Counted from the stretch's first letter, positions 40,279 through 48,683 are shown. The stretch: DNA of 64,000 nt from JAOPZW01 sp963806015 (GCA_963806015.1 CAWDWM010000010.1:464798-528797); one strand, 5' to 3'. Numbers and translations are program-made. The notes: generated by a model from the letters alone, not told the origin.

Positions 40279-41582
40279 GCCGTGGCGGTCACGGCAGGCT
40301 CGGCCGCCGGTGCTGCCGGCTCGGGGGCCGGGCCAAGCCGCGCGGAGGTCACATGGGCCACGACGACCGCGACGATCACGACCGGCATGACGTTCAGGCC
40401 GTCCGTGCCGAGCAACACTGTCGCGAGCAGCGTCGAGGTCAGCGGGAGGCCCAGCATCGCGGCGCACATCGCTCCGATGCCCATGGCGACGCCGGGCACC
40501 AGCGACAGGCCGGGAAGGTCCGCGGCGGCCATGCCGGCCGCCGCGCCGATGAACAGCGCCGGGAAGACCGGTCCGCCGCGGAAGCTCGACAGCGACAGGG
40601 CGTAGGCGAGGCTCTTGCAGACCACGAGCAGCAGCAGAGCGCCGACCGACCACTCCGCGGACTGCCCGATCAGCCCCGGCAGCGCCGACTGCCCCGAGAA
40701 CAGGACCTCGGAGGAGCTCTTGTCCGTGGCCTCTCCGAAGCCGATGGCCAGGCCGGCGATCAGCGCTCCGAGGACGGGCATGAGCAGGACCATCCGGGGC
40801 TCCACGCGGGTTCGGACCGCCCGCGCGAGCGACTGGATGCCACGGCCAAGGAAAGCGGCGACGACGCCGAAGACGATGGCCCACAGGAACATCGCGCCGG
40901 TGGGATGCCCGAAGGGGGGGAGATTCGGGATCGCGAGCGAGAACGTCCCGAATCCCGTCAGCGAGTCGAGCCCGACGAACACGAGCTCGCCGATGCCCGC
41001 GGCCAGGAGCCCGGGGAGCAGGACGAGCCCGAGCATCGGCCCCCCGATGCCCGCTGCCTCCAACATCAGGAACGCGCTCAGCAGCGGTGAGCCGAACAGG
41101 GCGGCGATGGCGGCGAAGCTGCCGGCGGCGGCGATGACGGTGGTCGCCGTCGGTGGAGCGTCGCGCGCGGCGAGGCGGACCGCCAGCGCACCGAGCCCGC
41201 TGCCCATGAGGATGAGCGGGGCCTCCGGGCCGAGGACGACGCCGAAGCTCAGCGTCCCGAGGGCAGCGAACAGGATGCCCGGCAGCTCGATCGGCGCCGT
41301 GACGCCCCCTGCGTGGAACCCGTCCGCGGGCGAGTGCCCGCCGATGCCGGGAAGGCGCTGGATGGCCAGTGCGACCAGGAGGCCCGCGACCACGAGCAAC
41401 GGCAGCGGCCACCACGCCGGTGCCGTGTCGAAGCCCAGGTCCTTCGGAAGGCTGGTGAAGAACGCCGACTGCAACTCGTCGACGAGCTTGAGGAAGCCGT
41501 AGGCCAGGGCCGAGACCGGCACGCCGATGATCGCGGCGAGCACGAGGAGCTGGACGTAGCTGCGACTCCTCAGCAGGGCCAC
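40275..41582 (-). CDS. ClC-family chloride channel/exchanger
   Basis: 435 residues with about ten to twelve helices. The selectivity-filter motifs are altered but recognisable: LGPEAPLILMGSGLGALAV (the GxEGP/GREGP helix, with the gating Glu position in GPEAPLI), SPLLSAFLMLEAAGIGGP and SSFRGGPVFPALFIGAAAG (GxFxP). In E. coli, ClC exchangers discharge the membrane during amino-acid-decarboxylase acid resistance. Together with gadB next door this suggests an acid-stress pair. The box promoter places the start near 41603, giving a 21-nt leader for ATG 41582. Confidence 0.87.
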   Translation of the reverse strand: MALLRSRSYVQLLVLAAIIGVPVSALAYGFLKLVDELQSAFFTSLPKDLGFDTAPAWWPLPLLVVAGLLVALAIQRLPGIGGHSPADGFHAGGVTAPIELPGILFAALGTLSFGVVLGPEAPLILMGSGLGALAVRLAARDAPPTATTVIAAAGSFAAIAALFGSPLLSAFLMLEAAGIGGPMLGLVLLPGLLAAGIGELVFVGLDSLTGFGTFSLAIPNLPPFGHPTGAMFLWAIVFGVVAAFLGRGIQSLARAVRTRVEPRMVLLMPVLGALIAGLAIGFGEATDKSSSEVLFSGQSALPGLIGQSAEWSVGALLLLVVCKSLAYALSLSSFRGGPVFPALFIGAAAGMAAADLPGLSLVPGVAMGIGAMCAAMLGLPLTSTLLATVLLGTDGLNVMPVVIVAVVVAHVTSARLGPAPEPAAPAAEPAVTATA

Positions 41583-41609
41583 AGGATCCGCGGAGGGCTC
41601 GATCCAGCG

Positions 41610-41682
41610 AGCCTAGAGACGGCGCTCGGGCGGGTGCTCACCCGAATCGGATGATTCCCCGGCCCTCCGGCAGGTCCAGACT
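41610..41682. promoter_or_regulatory. Bidirectional 7-3-7 box between clc and the small membrane gene
   Basis: The near-perfect palindrome TCACCCGAATCGGATGA (41638-41654) has a -10-like hexamer 22 nt away on each side. TAGGCT lies on the minus strand (plus 41615-41610) toward the ClC gene, and CAGACT on the plus strand (41677-41682) toward the gene at 41710. Confidence 0.7.
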
Positions 41683-41709
41683 CCTGAAAACCACGGAAGG
41701 AAGCACAAC

Positions 41710-41889
41710 ATGGTGCTCTGGATCCTGCTTGGCGCGTTGTATCTGACGCTGTTCTTCCTGCTCGGCCTCGCGACGCTGCGCAAGGGGCACTACTTCCTGT
41801 TTTTCGTCGGCATCATCTTCCCCGTCCTGTGGGTGGTCGGCGCGCTCCTCGGCCCCACCCAGAACGCGCAGGCCGCCGGCCTACGCTGA
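41710..41889 (+). CDS. Small two-TM membrane protein (59 aa)
   Basis: ATG 41710 to TGA 41889, with GGAAGGA upstream. Helix 1 is VLWILLGALYLTLFFLLGLA and helix 2 is YFLFFVGIIFPVLWVVGALL, joined by TLRKGH; the tail is GPTQNAQAAGLR. No family is recognised. It is preceded by the bidirectional box and followed at 24 nt by the GAP-family gene, so it is probably the first cistron of a two-gene operon. Confidence 0.75.
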   Translation: MVLWILLGALYLTLFFLLGLATLRKGHYFLFFVGIIFPVLWVVGALLGPTQNAQAAGLR

Positions 41890-41913
41890 CGCCCGCGCGC
41901 AGCGGCTCCGCAC

Positions 41914-42597
41914 ATGATCGGCAACGTCGTCGCGCTCGGCCTGAGCGCCGCGATCAACCCGATCCTCGTGGGCGTCGTGCTCGTCACCCTCGCCTCGCCG
42001 CGGCCGAAGGCGCTGCTCGGCGCCTACGTCGCGGGGGGCATGACCATCAGCATCGGCATCGGCATCGGCGCGGTGGCGCTGGCGAGCGGCACGGGCGCCG
42101 TCACGCCGACGACGTCGACCACCAACGGGCTCGTCGATCTGGTGCTCGGCCTCGTTCTGCTGGCCGTTGCCGTGTGGTTCGCGACCGGCCGGGCCGAGCG
42201 CCGCCACGCGCGCAAGGTGGCGGCCGGTGCCGGCCGCCCGAAGAAGCCGTCGGTCAGCGACCGCCTGCTGGGCGGATCGCGCGCCTCGATGGCCTTCCTG
42301 GCCGGTGTGCTGCTCACGCTGCCCAGCGCGATGTACATCGCGGCGTTGAAGGACATCGCCGAGGCCGGAGTCTCGACCGAGGAGGAGATCCTGGCCATCG
42401 TCCTCTTCAACGTGCTCATGCTCCTGCCGGCGCTGATCCCCTTGGCCCTGCTGGTCGTCGCGCCCGACACGACGAGGGCAGCGGTCGAGCGAGCCGATCG
42501 CTGGATGCGCGGCCACCAGAAGCGGCTCGTCACGGTCGTGGCCGGTGCGATCGGCGTCTACCTGAGCGCGAAGGGGATCATCGCCTTAGCGGGCTGA
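41914..42597 (+). CDS. GAP/Sap-family (LysE-like) membrane protein
   Basis: 227 residues, about six helices, of the actinobacterial GAP family (PF11139, related to LysE-type exporters). It has the N-terminal VVALGLSAAINPILVGVVLV, a basic loop (AERRHARKVAAGAGRPKKPS) and LAGVLLTLPSAMYIAALKDI. Some mycobacterial members act in glycolipid export; the substrate here is unknown. The IS1182-like element begins 5 bp after its stop. Confidence 0.8.
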   Translation: MIGNVVALGLSAAINPILVGVVLVTLASPRPKALLGAYVAGGMTISIGIGIGAVALASGTGAVTPTTSTTNGLVDLVLGLVLLAVAVWFATGRAERRHARKVAAGAGRPKKPSVSDRLLGGSRASMAFLAGVLLTLPSAMYIAALKDIAEAGVSTEEEILAIVLFNVLMLLPALIPLALLVVAPDTTRAAVERADRWMRGHQKRLVTVVAGAIGVYLSAKGIIALAG

Positions 42598-42602
42598 ACG
42601 CC

Positions 42603-43970
42603 TCTAGGAGCCTGTTGAAAGATCGGTCGTCGTGAGACGACCGATCTCGCGGAGGGTCGCGAGCAGGAAGCGGGTGTGGGCGAAGATCGCGGCGGTGTTG
42701 GCGGGCGGATCGCTGGTCTGCGCGCGGCTCGCGGCGTCCTGGGCGGCCAGCAGGCGCTTGAGGTTGATCGCGGTTGCCGCGGCCAGCAGCTGGAGCTGCA
42801 GCAGCCGGGTGCCCCGGCATCTGGCGCGATCGGCGCCGTGGCGTTTGAGCTCTGCGATCGCGCCCTCGGCGTGCGCTTGACGGTCATAGGCGGCGTCGCG
42901 GCCGACCCGGGTGCGCATCCGTTCGCGCGCGGCGACCGCGGCGTCGTGCATGGCGGCGGGCTGCGGCGCGATCAGCGCCGTCGTCTTCAGCGCGTCCAGC
43001 GTGGCGTAGGAGGCCTCGGAGGCGTAGCCGCTGTCGGCCGCCAACTCGTTGACCTTGTGGCCGGCGAAGCGGGCGCGCTGGACGACGTCCTTCAGGCAGT
43101 CGGCTTCGCTGCCGGTCGCGTGCTCGGCCTGCACCGCCACGATCACCCGCGCCTTGGGGTCAACAGCGACCTGGCCGCGATGGACCAGATGCTTTCGATG
43201 TCCGGGCTTGTGACGAAGCTTGGGCGTCTGGATCGGTCCGTGAAACCGCAGTCGCGTTCGACGCGCTGCGCTTGGGGGTCGGCCCGCTCCGCGGCTCGGC
43301 CAGCTTGAGATCCCGACGCGACGCCGCGGAATCGTCGTGCACCATCTCCCCGTCCCCGTCCCCGTCAGCGCGAGGCGATTCCGCGGAATCGCCGGCGTTC
43401 GCGTCGACCGGCGACAGTTCGGCGCGCAGGCTCTTAAGCGCCGCGTCAGCCTCGATATGCGTGCCGTCCACCACCAGGCGCCGGCCGCCAACCAGACCCG
43501 CGTCGGTGCACTGTCTGAGCACCGCGGTGAACAACTGCTCGAACACCGAGGAGTCCGCAAAGCGCTTGGTCTGCGCATGACTAAACGTCGAGTGATCGGG
43601 CAGCCGCTCAGTCAGCCCGAACCCGAGAAACCTACGGATCGACATGTCCGTCCGCGCGACCCGCAACGTCTCGCGCATCGACGGAAGCCCGCGCCATGCC
43701 AACACCAACGCCAGCTTGACCAGCACCGCCGGATCGATCCCCGACCGGCCCGCGCCCCCAGCGCGATAAAACGGACGCGCCGTCTCGCGCACGTGACCCC
43801 AATCGACCAGCACCTCGATCCGCCGCAGATCGTCATCAGCCGAAACCAAGTCGTCGACGCAGACGACCTGCATCTGCAACGTCTCATCGCCCGACCTGAC
43901 CGCGAACGCCGCAAGCGCCATGCCCGCAGCTTCGCGGTCAGCCCGGACGAAAGTTCAACACGCTCCTAGA
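42603..43970 (-). mobile_element. IS1182-like insertion sequence
   Basis: Inverted ends TCTAGGAGCCTGTTGAA (42603-42619) and TTCAACACGCTCCTAGA (43954-43970) match at 16 of 17 positions. Each contains CTAG at its outer edge, consistent with a CTAG target duplication. Removing the element joins the GAP gene and the receiver gene at 43966 convergently about a dozen bases apart. It carries one minus-strand transposase, now frameshifted. Confidence 0.85.
42604..43921 (-). pseudogene. IS1182/IS5-type transposase with one-base insertion
   Basis: Starts MALAAFAVRSGDETLQMQVV at 43921. A DUF772 N-terminal domain (GIDPAVLVKLALVLAWRGLP, FLGFGLTERLPDHSTFSHAQ) and the first catalytic Asp (RRLVVDGTHIEADAAL) are in one frame. 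The rest (KLRHKPGHRKHLVHRGQVAV, AADSGYASEASYATL, AHAEGAIAELKRHG) is in another. The shift is an extra C in the GCCC run (plus GGG at 43222-43224) after SRTDPDA. Without it, all DDE parts would join into a protein of about 438 residues. The frameshift should inactivate the element. Confidence 0.85.
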
Positions 43971-44274
43971 CGCCGCACGCCGGCCAGAAGTCCTCCAGCT
44001 CGGCGCACGCGAGCTCGGACTTGAGCACGAACCCGCGTGCGCCGCACTCGCGCACGAGCGGCTCGCGCCGGCCGTAGTCGATGCTCGACACGAGCACCAC
44101 CGCCAGCTCCGGGTGCGCCTGCGTCAGCGCGCACGCGACCTCGAAGCCGCTGTCCGCCTCGCCGGCGACGACGTACCCGCGCCACTCCAGGACGGTGCGC
44201 GCCATGCCCCGGAACGCCGGCTGGTCGTCCACGATCAGGACGCGCCGGGGGGGGCCTGGGCGACACCCCCACAT
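43966..44274 (-). CDS. Stand-alone receiver domain protein
   Basis: 102 residues: acidic pair in RRVLIVDDQPAFRGMARTVL, then the Lys in GFVLKSELACAELE. The usual phospho-Asp position reads ELAVVLVSSIDYG, with Ser-Ser-Ile-Asp in place of a clean D-x-x-M-P, so phosphorylation is uncertain. It resembles the single-domain receiver at 16543. ATG 44274 is preferred; an upstream ATG (44352) falls within the box. Its stop TAG is part of the CTAG at the edge of the IS1182-like element, so the insertion just spared the gene. Confidence 0.75.
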   Translation of the reverse strand: MWGCRPGPPRRVLIVDDQPAFRGMARTVLEWRGYVVAGEADSGFEVACALTQAHPELAVVLVSSIDYGRREPLVRECGARGFVLKSELACAELEDFWPACGV

Positions 44275-44348
44275 CCTGGCGCGTTCCCGCTGTGTAGTCG
44301 ATACCGCGGTTGGGTGATCCTCGGCCCGAAGGCGGCCTGGGGGGGCGA

Positions 44349-44393
44349 TCACCCGGTCCGAGTGATGCGACCCCGGGCGCGGGTTGGTTGGAT
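44349..44393 (+). promoter_or_regulatory. 7-3-7 box and -10 of the membrane gene at 44403
   Basis: Box TCACCCGGTCCGAGTGA at 44349-44365, then 22 nt to TTGGAT at 44388-44393. The predicted start is near 44400, three bases before GTG 44403. No matching -10 was found on the minus side. Confidence 0.65.
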
Positions 44394-44402
44394 CGAGCGA
44401 TC

Positions 44403-44867
44403 GTGGGACTCGCGTGGCCCGTCCGCAGCGTGCTCGCCGGCGCCGCCGGCACCGTGGCGCTGACCGCGGCCTACGCGGCCGAGCGGCGGATCCGACGCAG
44501 CCACGAGGGCCAGCTCGACTACGACGACTCGCTGGTCCCCGGGCAGATCGTGGCCGGCGTGATGCACCTGCCGCACGTCACCGCGCGCGGGGATCGCGAC
44601 CTCGGGCTGGCGCTGCGCTGGAGCTACGGCTCCGCGTTCGGGCTGCTGCACGGCGTGCTGCGCCGCGCCGTCGGAGAGCCGAGGGCGAGCGCGGCGTTCG
44701 GCGCCACGCTCATGACGGCCACCGTGACGCTCTTCCCATTGCTGGGCCACACGCCTCCGCCGTGGCGCTGGCCGGCCGACGTCATGGCCACGAGCCTTGG
44801 CACCCACGTCGCCTACGTCGCGGCGGTGGCGGCCGTCGACGACGGCCTGCGCCGCGCGACGCGCTGA
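44403..44867 (+). CDS. Hypothetical membrane protein (154 aa)
   Basis: Residues 1-25 form a hydrophobic helix (AWPVRSVLAGAAGTVALTAA). A polar stretch (RRIRRSHEGQLDYDDSLVPG) precedes further weak helices (GSAFGLLHGVLRR, AAFGATLMTATVTLFPLLG, THVAYVAAVAAVDDG). I do not recognise the family. GTG 44403 is chosen because the box-driven transcript should start just before it and the longer frame has no initiation signal. It is convergent with the Thr-rich protein gene (9 bp). Confidence 0.6.
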   Translation: MGLAWPVRSVLAGAAGTVALTAAYAAERRIRRSHEGQLDYDDSLVPGQIVAGVMHLPHVTARGDRDLGLALRWSYGSAFGLLHGVLRRAVGEPRASAAFGATLMTATVTLFPLLGHTPPPWRWPADVMATSLGTHVAYVAAVAAVDDGLRRATR

Positions 44868-44876
44868 CCCGAGCGC

Positions 44877-45257
44877 TCAGGGCGTGCTGGTGCTGCCGGT
44901 GCTGCTGGTCTTCCCCGCGGTGCCGGTCTGAACGGGCTCCGGCGCGCCGCTCGGGTTGAGGGTCACGTTCGGGGCGACGGTGACGTTGGCCGGGGGGGCC
45001 TGCGTCGTGACGGTCGTCGTGTTCTGCACCGTGGTCGTCTTCACGGTCACGGTCGGCGTGGTGGCGGTCGTCTTGCCCTCGTCGCCCTTGGAGATGATCG
45101 CGGCGGCCAGCCCGCCGAGCGCCAGCACCAGCACGACGGCGAAGGCGATCATCCATCCGCTCGTGCCGGACTTCGGCGGCGGGGCCGCGGGCGCGGGGAC
45201 GTATCCCGGCGGCGGCGGCCCGGCGCCGGGAGGCGTCGGGGTCGGGTCGTAGCTCAC
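44877..45257 (-). CDS. Single-TM protein with Pro-rich and Thr-rich flanks
   Basis: 126 residues. A Pro/Gly-rich cytoplasmic N-terminus (YDPTPTPPGAGPPPPGYVPA) leads to one helix (WMIAFAVVLVLALGGLAAAI) and a Thr/Val-rich outer part (TTATTPTVTVKTTTVQNTTT). This layout is typical of actinobacterial surface or regulatory membrane proteins with disordered tails, but no function can be assigned. GTG 45257 gives the natural N-terminus; the ribosome-binding site is weak. Confidence 0.65.
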   Translation of the reverse strand: MSYDPTPTPPGAGPPPPGYVPAPAAPPPKSGTSGWMIAFAVVLVLALGGLAAAIISKGDEGKTTATTPTVTVKTTTVQNTTTVTTQAPPANVTVAPNVTLNPSGAPEPVQTGTAGKTSSTGSTSTP

Positions 45258-45344
45258 CCCGTCAGCTTCGCGGTGGGCGCGGGCGCCGGCAATGGTGCAC
45301 GGCGGCATGCCGCAGGCGTGGACGCACCACTGCATCGGGCCGGT

Positions 45345-45389
45345 TCATCTCATCCGGGTGACGCGAGCGCGCGGCCCGTCGGTCACCCT
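45345..45389 (+). promoter_or_regulatory. 7-3-7 box and -10 of the second DUF6325-like gene
   Basis: Box TCATCTCATCCGGGTGA at 45345-45361 (left half weaker), then 22 nt to CACCCT at 45384-45389. The predicted start falls exactly on ATG 45396. Confidence 0.6.
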
Positions 45390-45395
45390 CGGCTC

Positions 45396-45866
45396 ATGCG
45401 GCAGCTGCTCGTCTACGGCTTCGGACCGCAGGCCGACTTCGAGGGCCGGCTCGTCGGCGCTCTGGAGCGCCTGGAGAGCGGCGGCGCGCTGCGGATCCTC
45501 GACGTGCTGTTCGTCCGGCGCGACGCCGAGTCGGGCGACATCGACGCCATCGACCTGCACGGGGACGGCGCCGGCGGGGTGGTGGCGCCCTTGCTCAACT
45601 TCCGTCTCGACGAGGGCGAGCGCCGTCGCGCCACCGAGCGCGCGCTGCGCGCCGGCACCGAGGTCGTGCGCGAGCTCGGCGCGGCGCTGGAGCCGGGTGG
45701 CGCGCTGGCGGCCGTGCTCGTCGATCACGTCTGGAGCGACGCGCTCGACGACGCCGCGTCACGGAGTGGCGGCAGGCTGCTCGCCGGCGACTTCGTCGAC
45801 GCGACCGCTCTCGGCGACCTGGGACCCGAGCTGCTGGCCGCCGCCGGGCGTCGCGCCGAGGGCTGA
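45396..45866 (+). CDS. DUF6325-like stress protein, paralogue of the one at 36447
   Basis: 156 residues. RQLLVYGFGPQADFEGRLVG and SGGALRILDVLFVRRDAESG align with the start of the 36447 protein (VQLIVLGF..., SGTVRVIDALAVHKDAEG). The Gly-rich centre is shorter and a later AAVLVDHVWSDALDDAA matches LILLEHHWAVPL. ATG 45396 lacks a Shine-Dalgarno and coincides with the predicted transcription start. Its last 108 nt overlap the 3' end of the convergent phosphodiesterase gene. Confidence 0.75.
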   Translation: MRQLLVYGFGPQADFEGRLVGALERLESGGALRILDVLFVRRDAESGDIDAIDLHGDGAGGVVAPLLNFRLDEGERRRATERALRAGTEVVRELGAALEPGGALAAVLVDHVWSDALDDAASRSGGRLLAGDFVDATALGDLGPELLAAAGRRAEG

Positions 45867-47879
45867 CGGCTCCGCGGGCGCGCCCTGGAGCATGCGCCGC
45901 CAGCCCGAGAGCACGCCGTGCACCGCCGCGGCGCCCAGGATCGGCTCCGCCGGCAGGGGGAGCCGCGCGGGGGCGAGGATGAAGGCGCGCGTCTGCGGGC
46001 CGCCCAGGCCGCCGTGGAACGAGATGAGCTCCTCGAATGCGCAGCCTTCATCGAGCATCGGGTCGTAGAAGCTGCCGATCATGATGTCGGCGACGTGGGC
46101 GAAGCCGTCGGTGCGCAGGAGATGGCGGACCGCGGTGGGGGAGAAGTGCGCGAGCGGGTCGACGCCCTCGACGCGGCCCTCGTCGAGGTAGCTGACGCCG
46201 TCGGGCCCCAGGACGACGGCGCCGTGCTCGGCCGAGCGGACGAGCAGCCAGCCGATGTGGGGGTGCGCGCGGAGGGTGGGGATGAGCTCGGGATGGCGCG
46301 CGTCGATCTCCTCGCCGGTGAGCCTGCGGTCGATCTCCATCAGGTAGACGAGCCCGAGGTTGCCGGAGCCCAGGACGACGACGTCGCGCTCGGAGACGTC
46401 GTTCTTCGGCTTGGGCTTCTCCTTGGTGCCGGTCGCCTCGTTGACGGCGTGCTGGACCATCGCGTTCTGCTCGTCGCCGCCGGCGAAGCCGGAGACGCGT
46501 CCGCGCGACAGGGAGCGCTCGACCAGCTCGTCGAGCCCGTAGCCGTGGCGCTGCTTGAAGGTGGCGCCCTGCGTCTGTCCGTGATCGGAGAGGACGACGA
46601 TCTCGTAGGGGCGCGGCGCGTACGGGCGCGCCCGCGCGATCCGGCCGAACTGCTCGTCGAGCTTGCGCAGCGCCTCCATCGTGTCGGCGCGCTCGAGGCC
46701 CGAGTGGTGGGCGACCTCGTCGTAGCTGGAGAAGGTGGCGTAGACGGCGGGCCGTCCACGCATGATGTCGGTGAGGACGCCGAACACGATGAGGTCGCGG
46801 ACGATCACGCACATCGCTCCCCGCATCAGCGGATAGACGCCGCCGCGATGCCCCCGCGGGCGCACGTCGCGGCGGGCCGCGCGCGCGGCCGCCGTCAGCT
46901 CGAGCACGATCTCCCAGAGGAAGAGGACGAACGCGCGCGTGACGTTGAAGCCGTTGGCCAGGAAGGCCCGGTAGCCGGGGTTCGCCTTGCGCTCGGCCTC
47001 GGAGCGGCTCACGGTGAGGATGGTCTCCTCGGCCTCGCCGGAGAGCAGGTTGCCGCGGCTCGCTCCGCCGTCGACGAGCAGCCCGATCCCGGTCGCGTGG
47101 CGGCGCTCGATCTCCGCGCAGTCTGCCGGAGAGGAGCAGACCATCATGAGGCCGCGCTCCTTCTCCACCCATCGGAAGGCAGGGATGTCGTCGTTGGAGC
47201 CGAGCAGGATCCCGGCCTGGCTGGCGCCCGTCTGCGAGGAGAGGTCGGTCTCCCACTCGGCAAGCTGGTAGCCCTCTTCCGCGATCCAGCGCGCCATCGT
47301 CGGCGCGCTGCCGTCGCGCATGGCGTCGCGCAGGACGGGGAGCGCGAGCCCGTCGATCTCCAGGTAGATGATGCCCGGCACGTCGCTGCGCTCCTGGGCG
47401 CCCTGGCGCCTGGCGATCCGCCGCGTCACCTTCAGCGAGTACTCGTCGTCGTCGTTGGTGCCCAGTATGGCCTGGAGCACGACGCTGACTGCGGCCATCA
47501 CGAGCGCGGCGAGGAGCGCGTCGCCGAAGGAGCCGACATGGATGTCGTCCGGCAGCACCTCGTGGGCGATGAGCAGCAGGAGCGCGTCCGCCAACAGGAC
47601 GAGCAGGAAGCCCGCGATGAGCATGAACGGCAGGCGCAGCGCGGCCAGCACGGGCGGCAGCAGCGCGTTGAGGACCGCGATCAGAGCCGCGACGACGAAC
47701 GCGGCGCCGGTCTGATCGAGCCCGACGCCGGGCACCACTGCGGCGGCCACCCAGATCGAGGCCGCGGCGACGATCCACGAGATCAGCAGGCGCAGAGGGC
47801 GCAGCCGCGGCGTCGCGGGCTGCCAGCCGACCTGCTCGCCATAGGCCGCTGCGGGCGGGGCGGGATCCTCGCCGGACAC
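45759..47879 (-). CDS. Membrane protein with phage-holin-like and alkaline-phosphatase-superfamily domains
   Basis: 706 residues. Four N-terminal helices (LRLLISWIVAAASIWVAAAV, AAFVVAALIAVLNALLPPVL, LPFMLIAGFLLVLLADALLL, ALLAALVMAAVSVVLQAILG) form a phage-holin-4-like module. A type I phosphodiesterase/nucleotide-pyrophosphatase-like domain follows: GIIYLEIDGLALPVLRDAM (metal site), GSAPTMARW with Thr nucleophile region, FSSYDEVAHHSGLERADTM and VVLSDHGQTQGATF. It probably hydrolyses a phosphodiester or phospholipid headgroup at the membrane. It starts at GTG 47879, overlapping by one base the stop of the lipoprotein gene upstream. The C-terminal 36 codons are antisense to the 45396 gene. Confidence 0.82.
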   Translation of the reverse strand: MSGEDPAPPAAAYGEQVGWQPATPRLRPLRLLISWIVAAASIWVAAAVVPGVGLDQTGAAFVVAALIAVLNALLPPVLAALRLPFMLIAGFLLVLLADALLLLIAHEVLPDDIHVGSFGDALLAALVMAAVSVVLQAILGTNDDDEYSLKVTRRIARRQGAQERSDVPGIIYLEIDGLALPVLRDAMRDGSAPTMARWIAEEGYQLAEWETDLSSQTGASQAGILLGSNDDIPAFRWVEKERGLMMVCSSPADCAEIERRHATGIGLLVDGGASRGNLLSGEAEETILTVSRSEAERKANPGYRAFLANGFNVTRAFVLFLWEIVLELTAAARAARRDVRPRGHRGGVYPLMRGAMCVIVRDLIVFGVLTDIMRGRPAVYATFSSYDEVAHHSGLERADTMEALRKLDEQFGRIARARPYAPRPYEIVVLSDHGQTQGATFKQRHGYGLDELVERSLSRGRVSGFAGGDEQNAMVQHAVNEATGTKEKPKPKNDVSERDVVVLGSGNLGLVYLMEIDRRLTGEEIDARHPELIPTLRAHPHIGWLLVRSAEHGAVVLGPDGVSYLDEGRVEGVDPLAHFSPTAVRHLLRTDGFAHVADIMIGSFYDPMLDEGCAFEELISFHGGLGGPQTRAFILAPARLPLPAEPILGAAAVHGVLSGWRRMLQGAPAEPSALGATPGGGQQLGSQVAESGRVDEVAGEQPAATP

Positions 47880-48304
47880 TAGCCGCAGTCGACCCGCGCG
47901 AAGCTCTGCTTGTAGGCAGTGCCGAGCTGTTGCAGGGCGCTGGTCAGCTGCGCCTTGGCGTCGCTGAGCGACGTGCTCTTGACGACGCTCGCGGCGATGC
48001 TCTGCAGCTGTGACGTGAACGTCTTGGTCGCGTCCTGCACCTGTTGGCGGCGGTCGCCGGAGAGGTCGCCCTGGGCGTCCTTGATCTTCGACAGATCGCC
48101 CCTGATGGCCTTGAGGCTGTTCTGCACGCCGTCGACCGTCACCGTGGAGATGGTAAGGCCCTTGAGCTGGTCGACCTGCTTGCTGATGTCCGCCCGGGCG
48201 TCGCAGACCGTGCTCTTGGCCTTGTCCTGCTTGGACTCGCCGCACGCGCCGAGCCCGAGGGCGGCCACCAGCGCGAGCAGCAGGACGACGATCGTGGGCT
48301 TCAT
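47879..48304 (-). CDS. Small lipoprotein of unknown function
   Basis: 141 residues. It has a signal peptide MKPTIVVLLLALVAALGLGAC with lipobox LGAC, followed by a soluble coiled-coil-rich body (ADISKQVDQLKGLTISTVTV, QSIAASVVKSTSLSDAKAQL). A late Cys (RVDCG) could pair with an early one (STVCDAR). It probably sits on the outer face of the membrane and is translationally linked to the phosphodiesterase gene. ATG 48304 gives a proper signal peptide. Confidence 0.75.
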   Translation of the reverse strand: MKPTIVVLLLALVAALGLGACGESKQDKAKSTVCDARADISKQVDQLKGLTISTVTVDGVQNSLKAIRGDLSKIKDAQGDLSGDRRQQVQDATKTFTSQLQSIAASVVKSTSLSDAKAQLTSALQQLGTAYKQSFARVDCG

Positions 48305-48398
48305 GGCTGCAACCCTCCCAGCCGCGGCAGCGGCCGTACAACGGGGTGGACACGATGGTGAGCGTGGTGCAGGCACGCAGGCCCGCTCGTCGCGGCGC

Positions 48399-48683
48399 TC
48401 ATTCGAGGATGGCTCCGTCGCTGAGGGCCTTGGCGACCAGGTGCGCGCGCGATCGCGCGCCGAGCTTGGTCATCGCGTTGCGTACGTGGGTGCGGACGGT
48501 GTCGTGGGCGATGTGCAGCTCGTAGGCGATCTCGGGGCCACTGCGGCCGCTCGACGCTGGCGCCCCATTGCACCGAGACCCTGGTGCGACCTGCCGGCGC
48601 CGTGCGTCGACGAGGACCATGCCGTTGCTCGACTGCCTGAACGCCGTCGAGAACAGCCCCGACCAGCCCTCGTCGCACGCCAC
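48399..48683 (-). pseudogene. PAS-LuxR regulator remnant with internal deletion
   Basis: 94 residues. The N-terminus LFSTAFRQSSNGMVLVDARR is the opening of a PAS domain, and the C-terminus SGPEIAYELHIAHDTVRTHV, NAMTKLGARSRAHLVAKALS is a LuxR HTH. Between them most of the PAS domain and the first HTH helix (the usual LTxRE) are missing, with a short unrelated stretch (QVAPGSRCNGAPASSGR). The simplest reading is an internal deletion that kept the frame. It may still make a truncated DNA-binding protein, but regulated function is unlikely. Confidence 0.6.
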
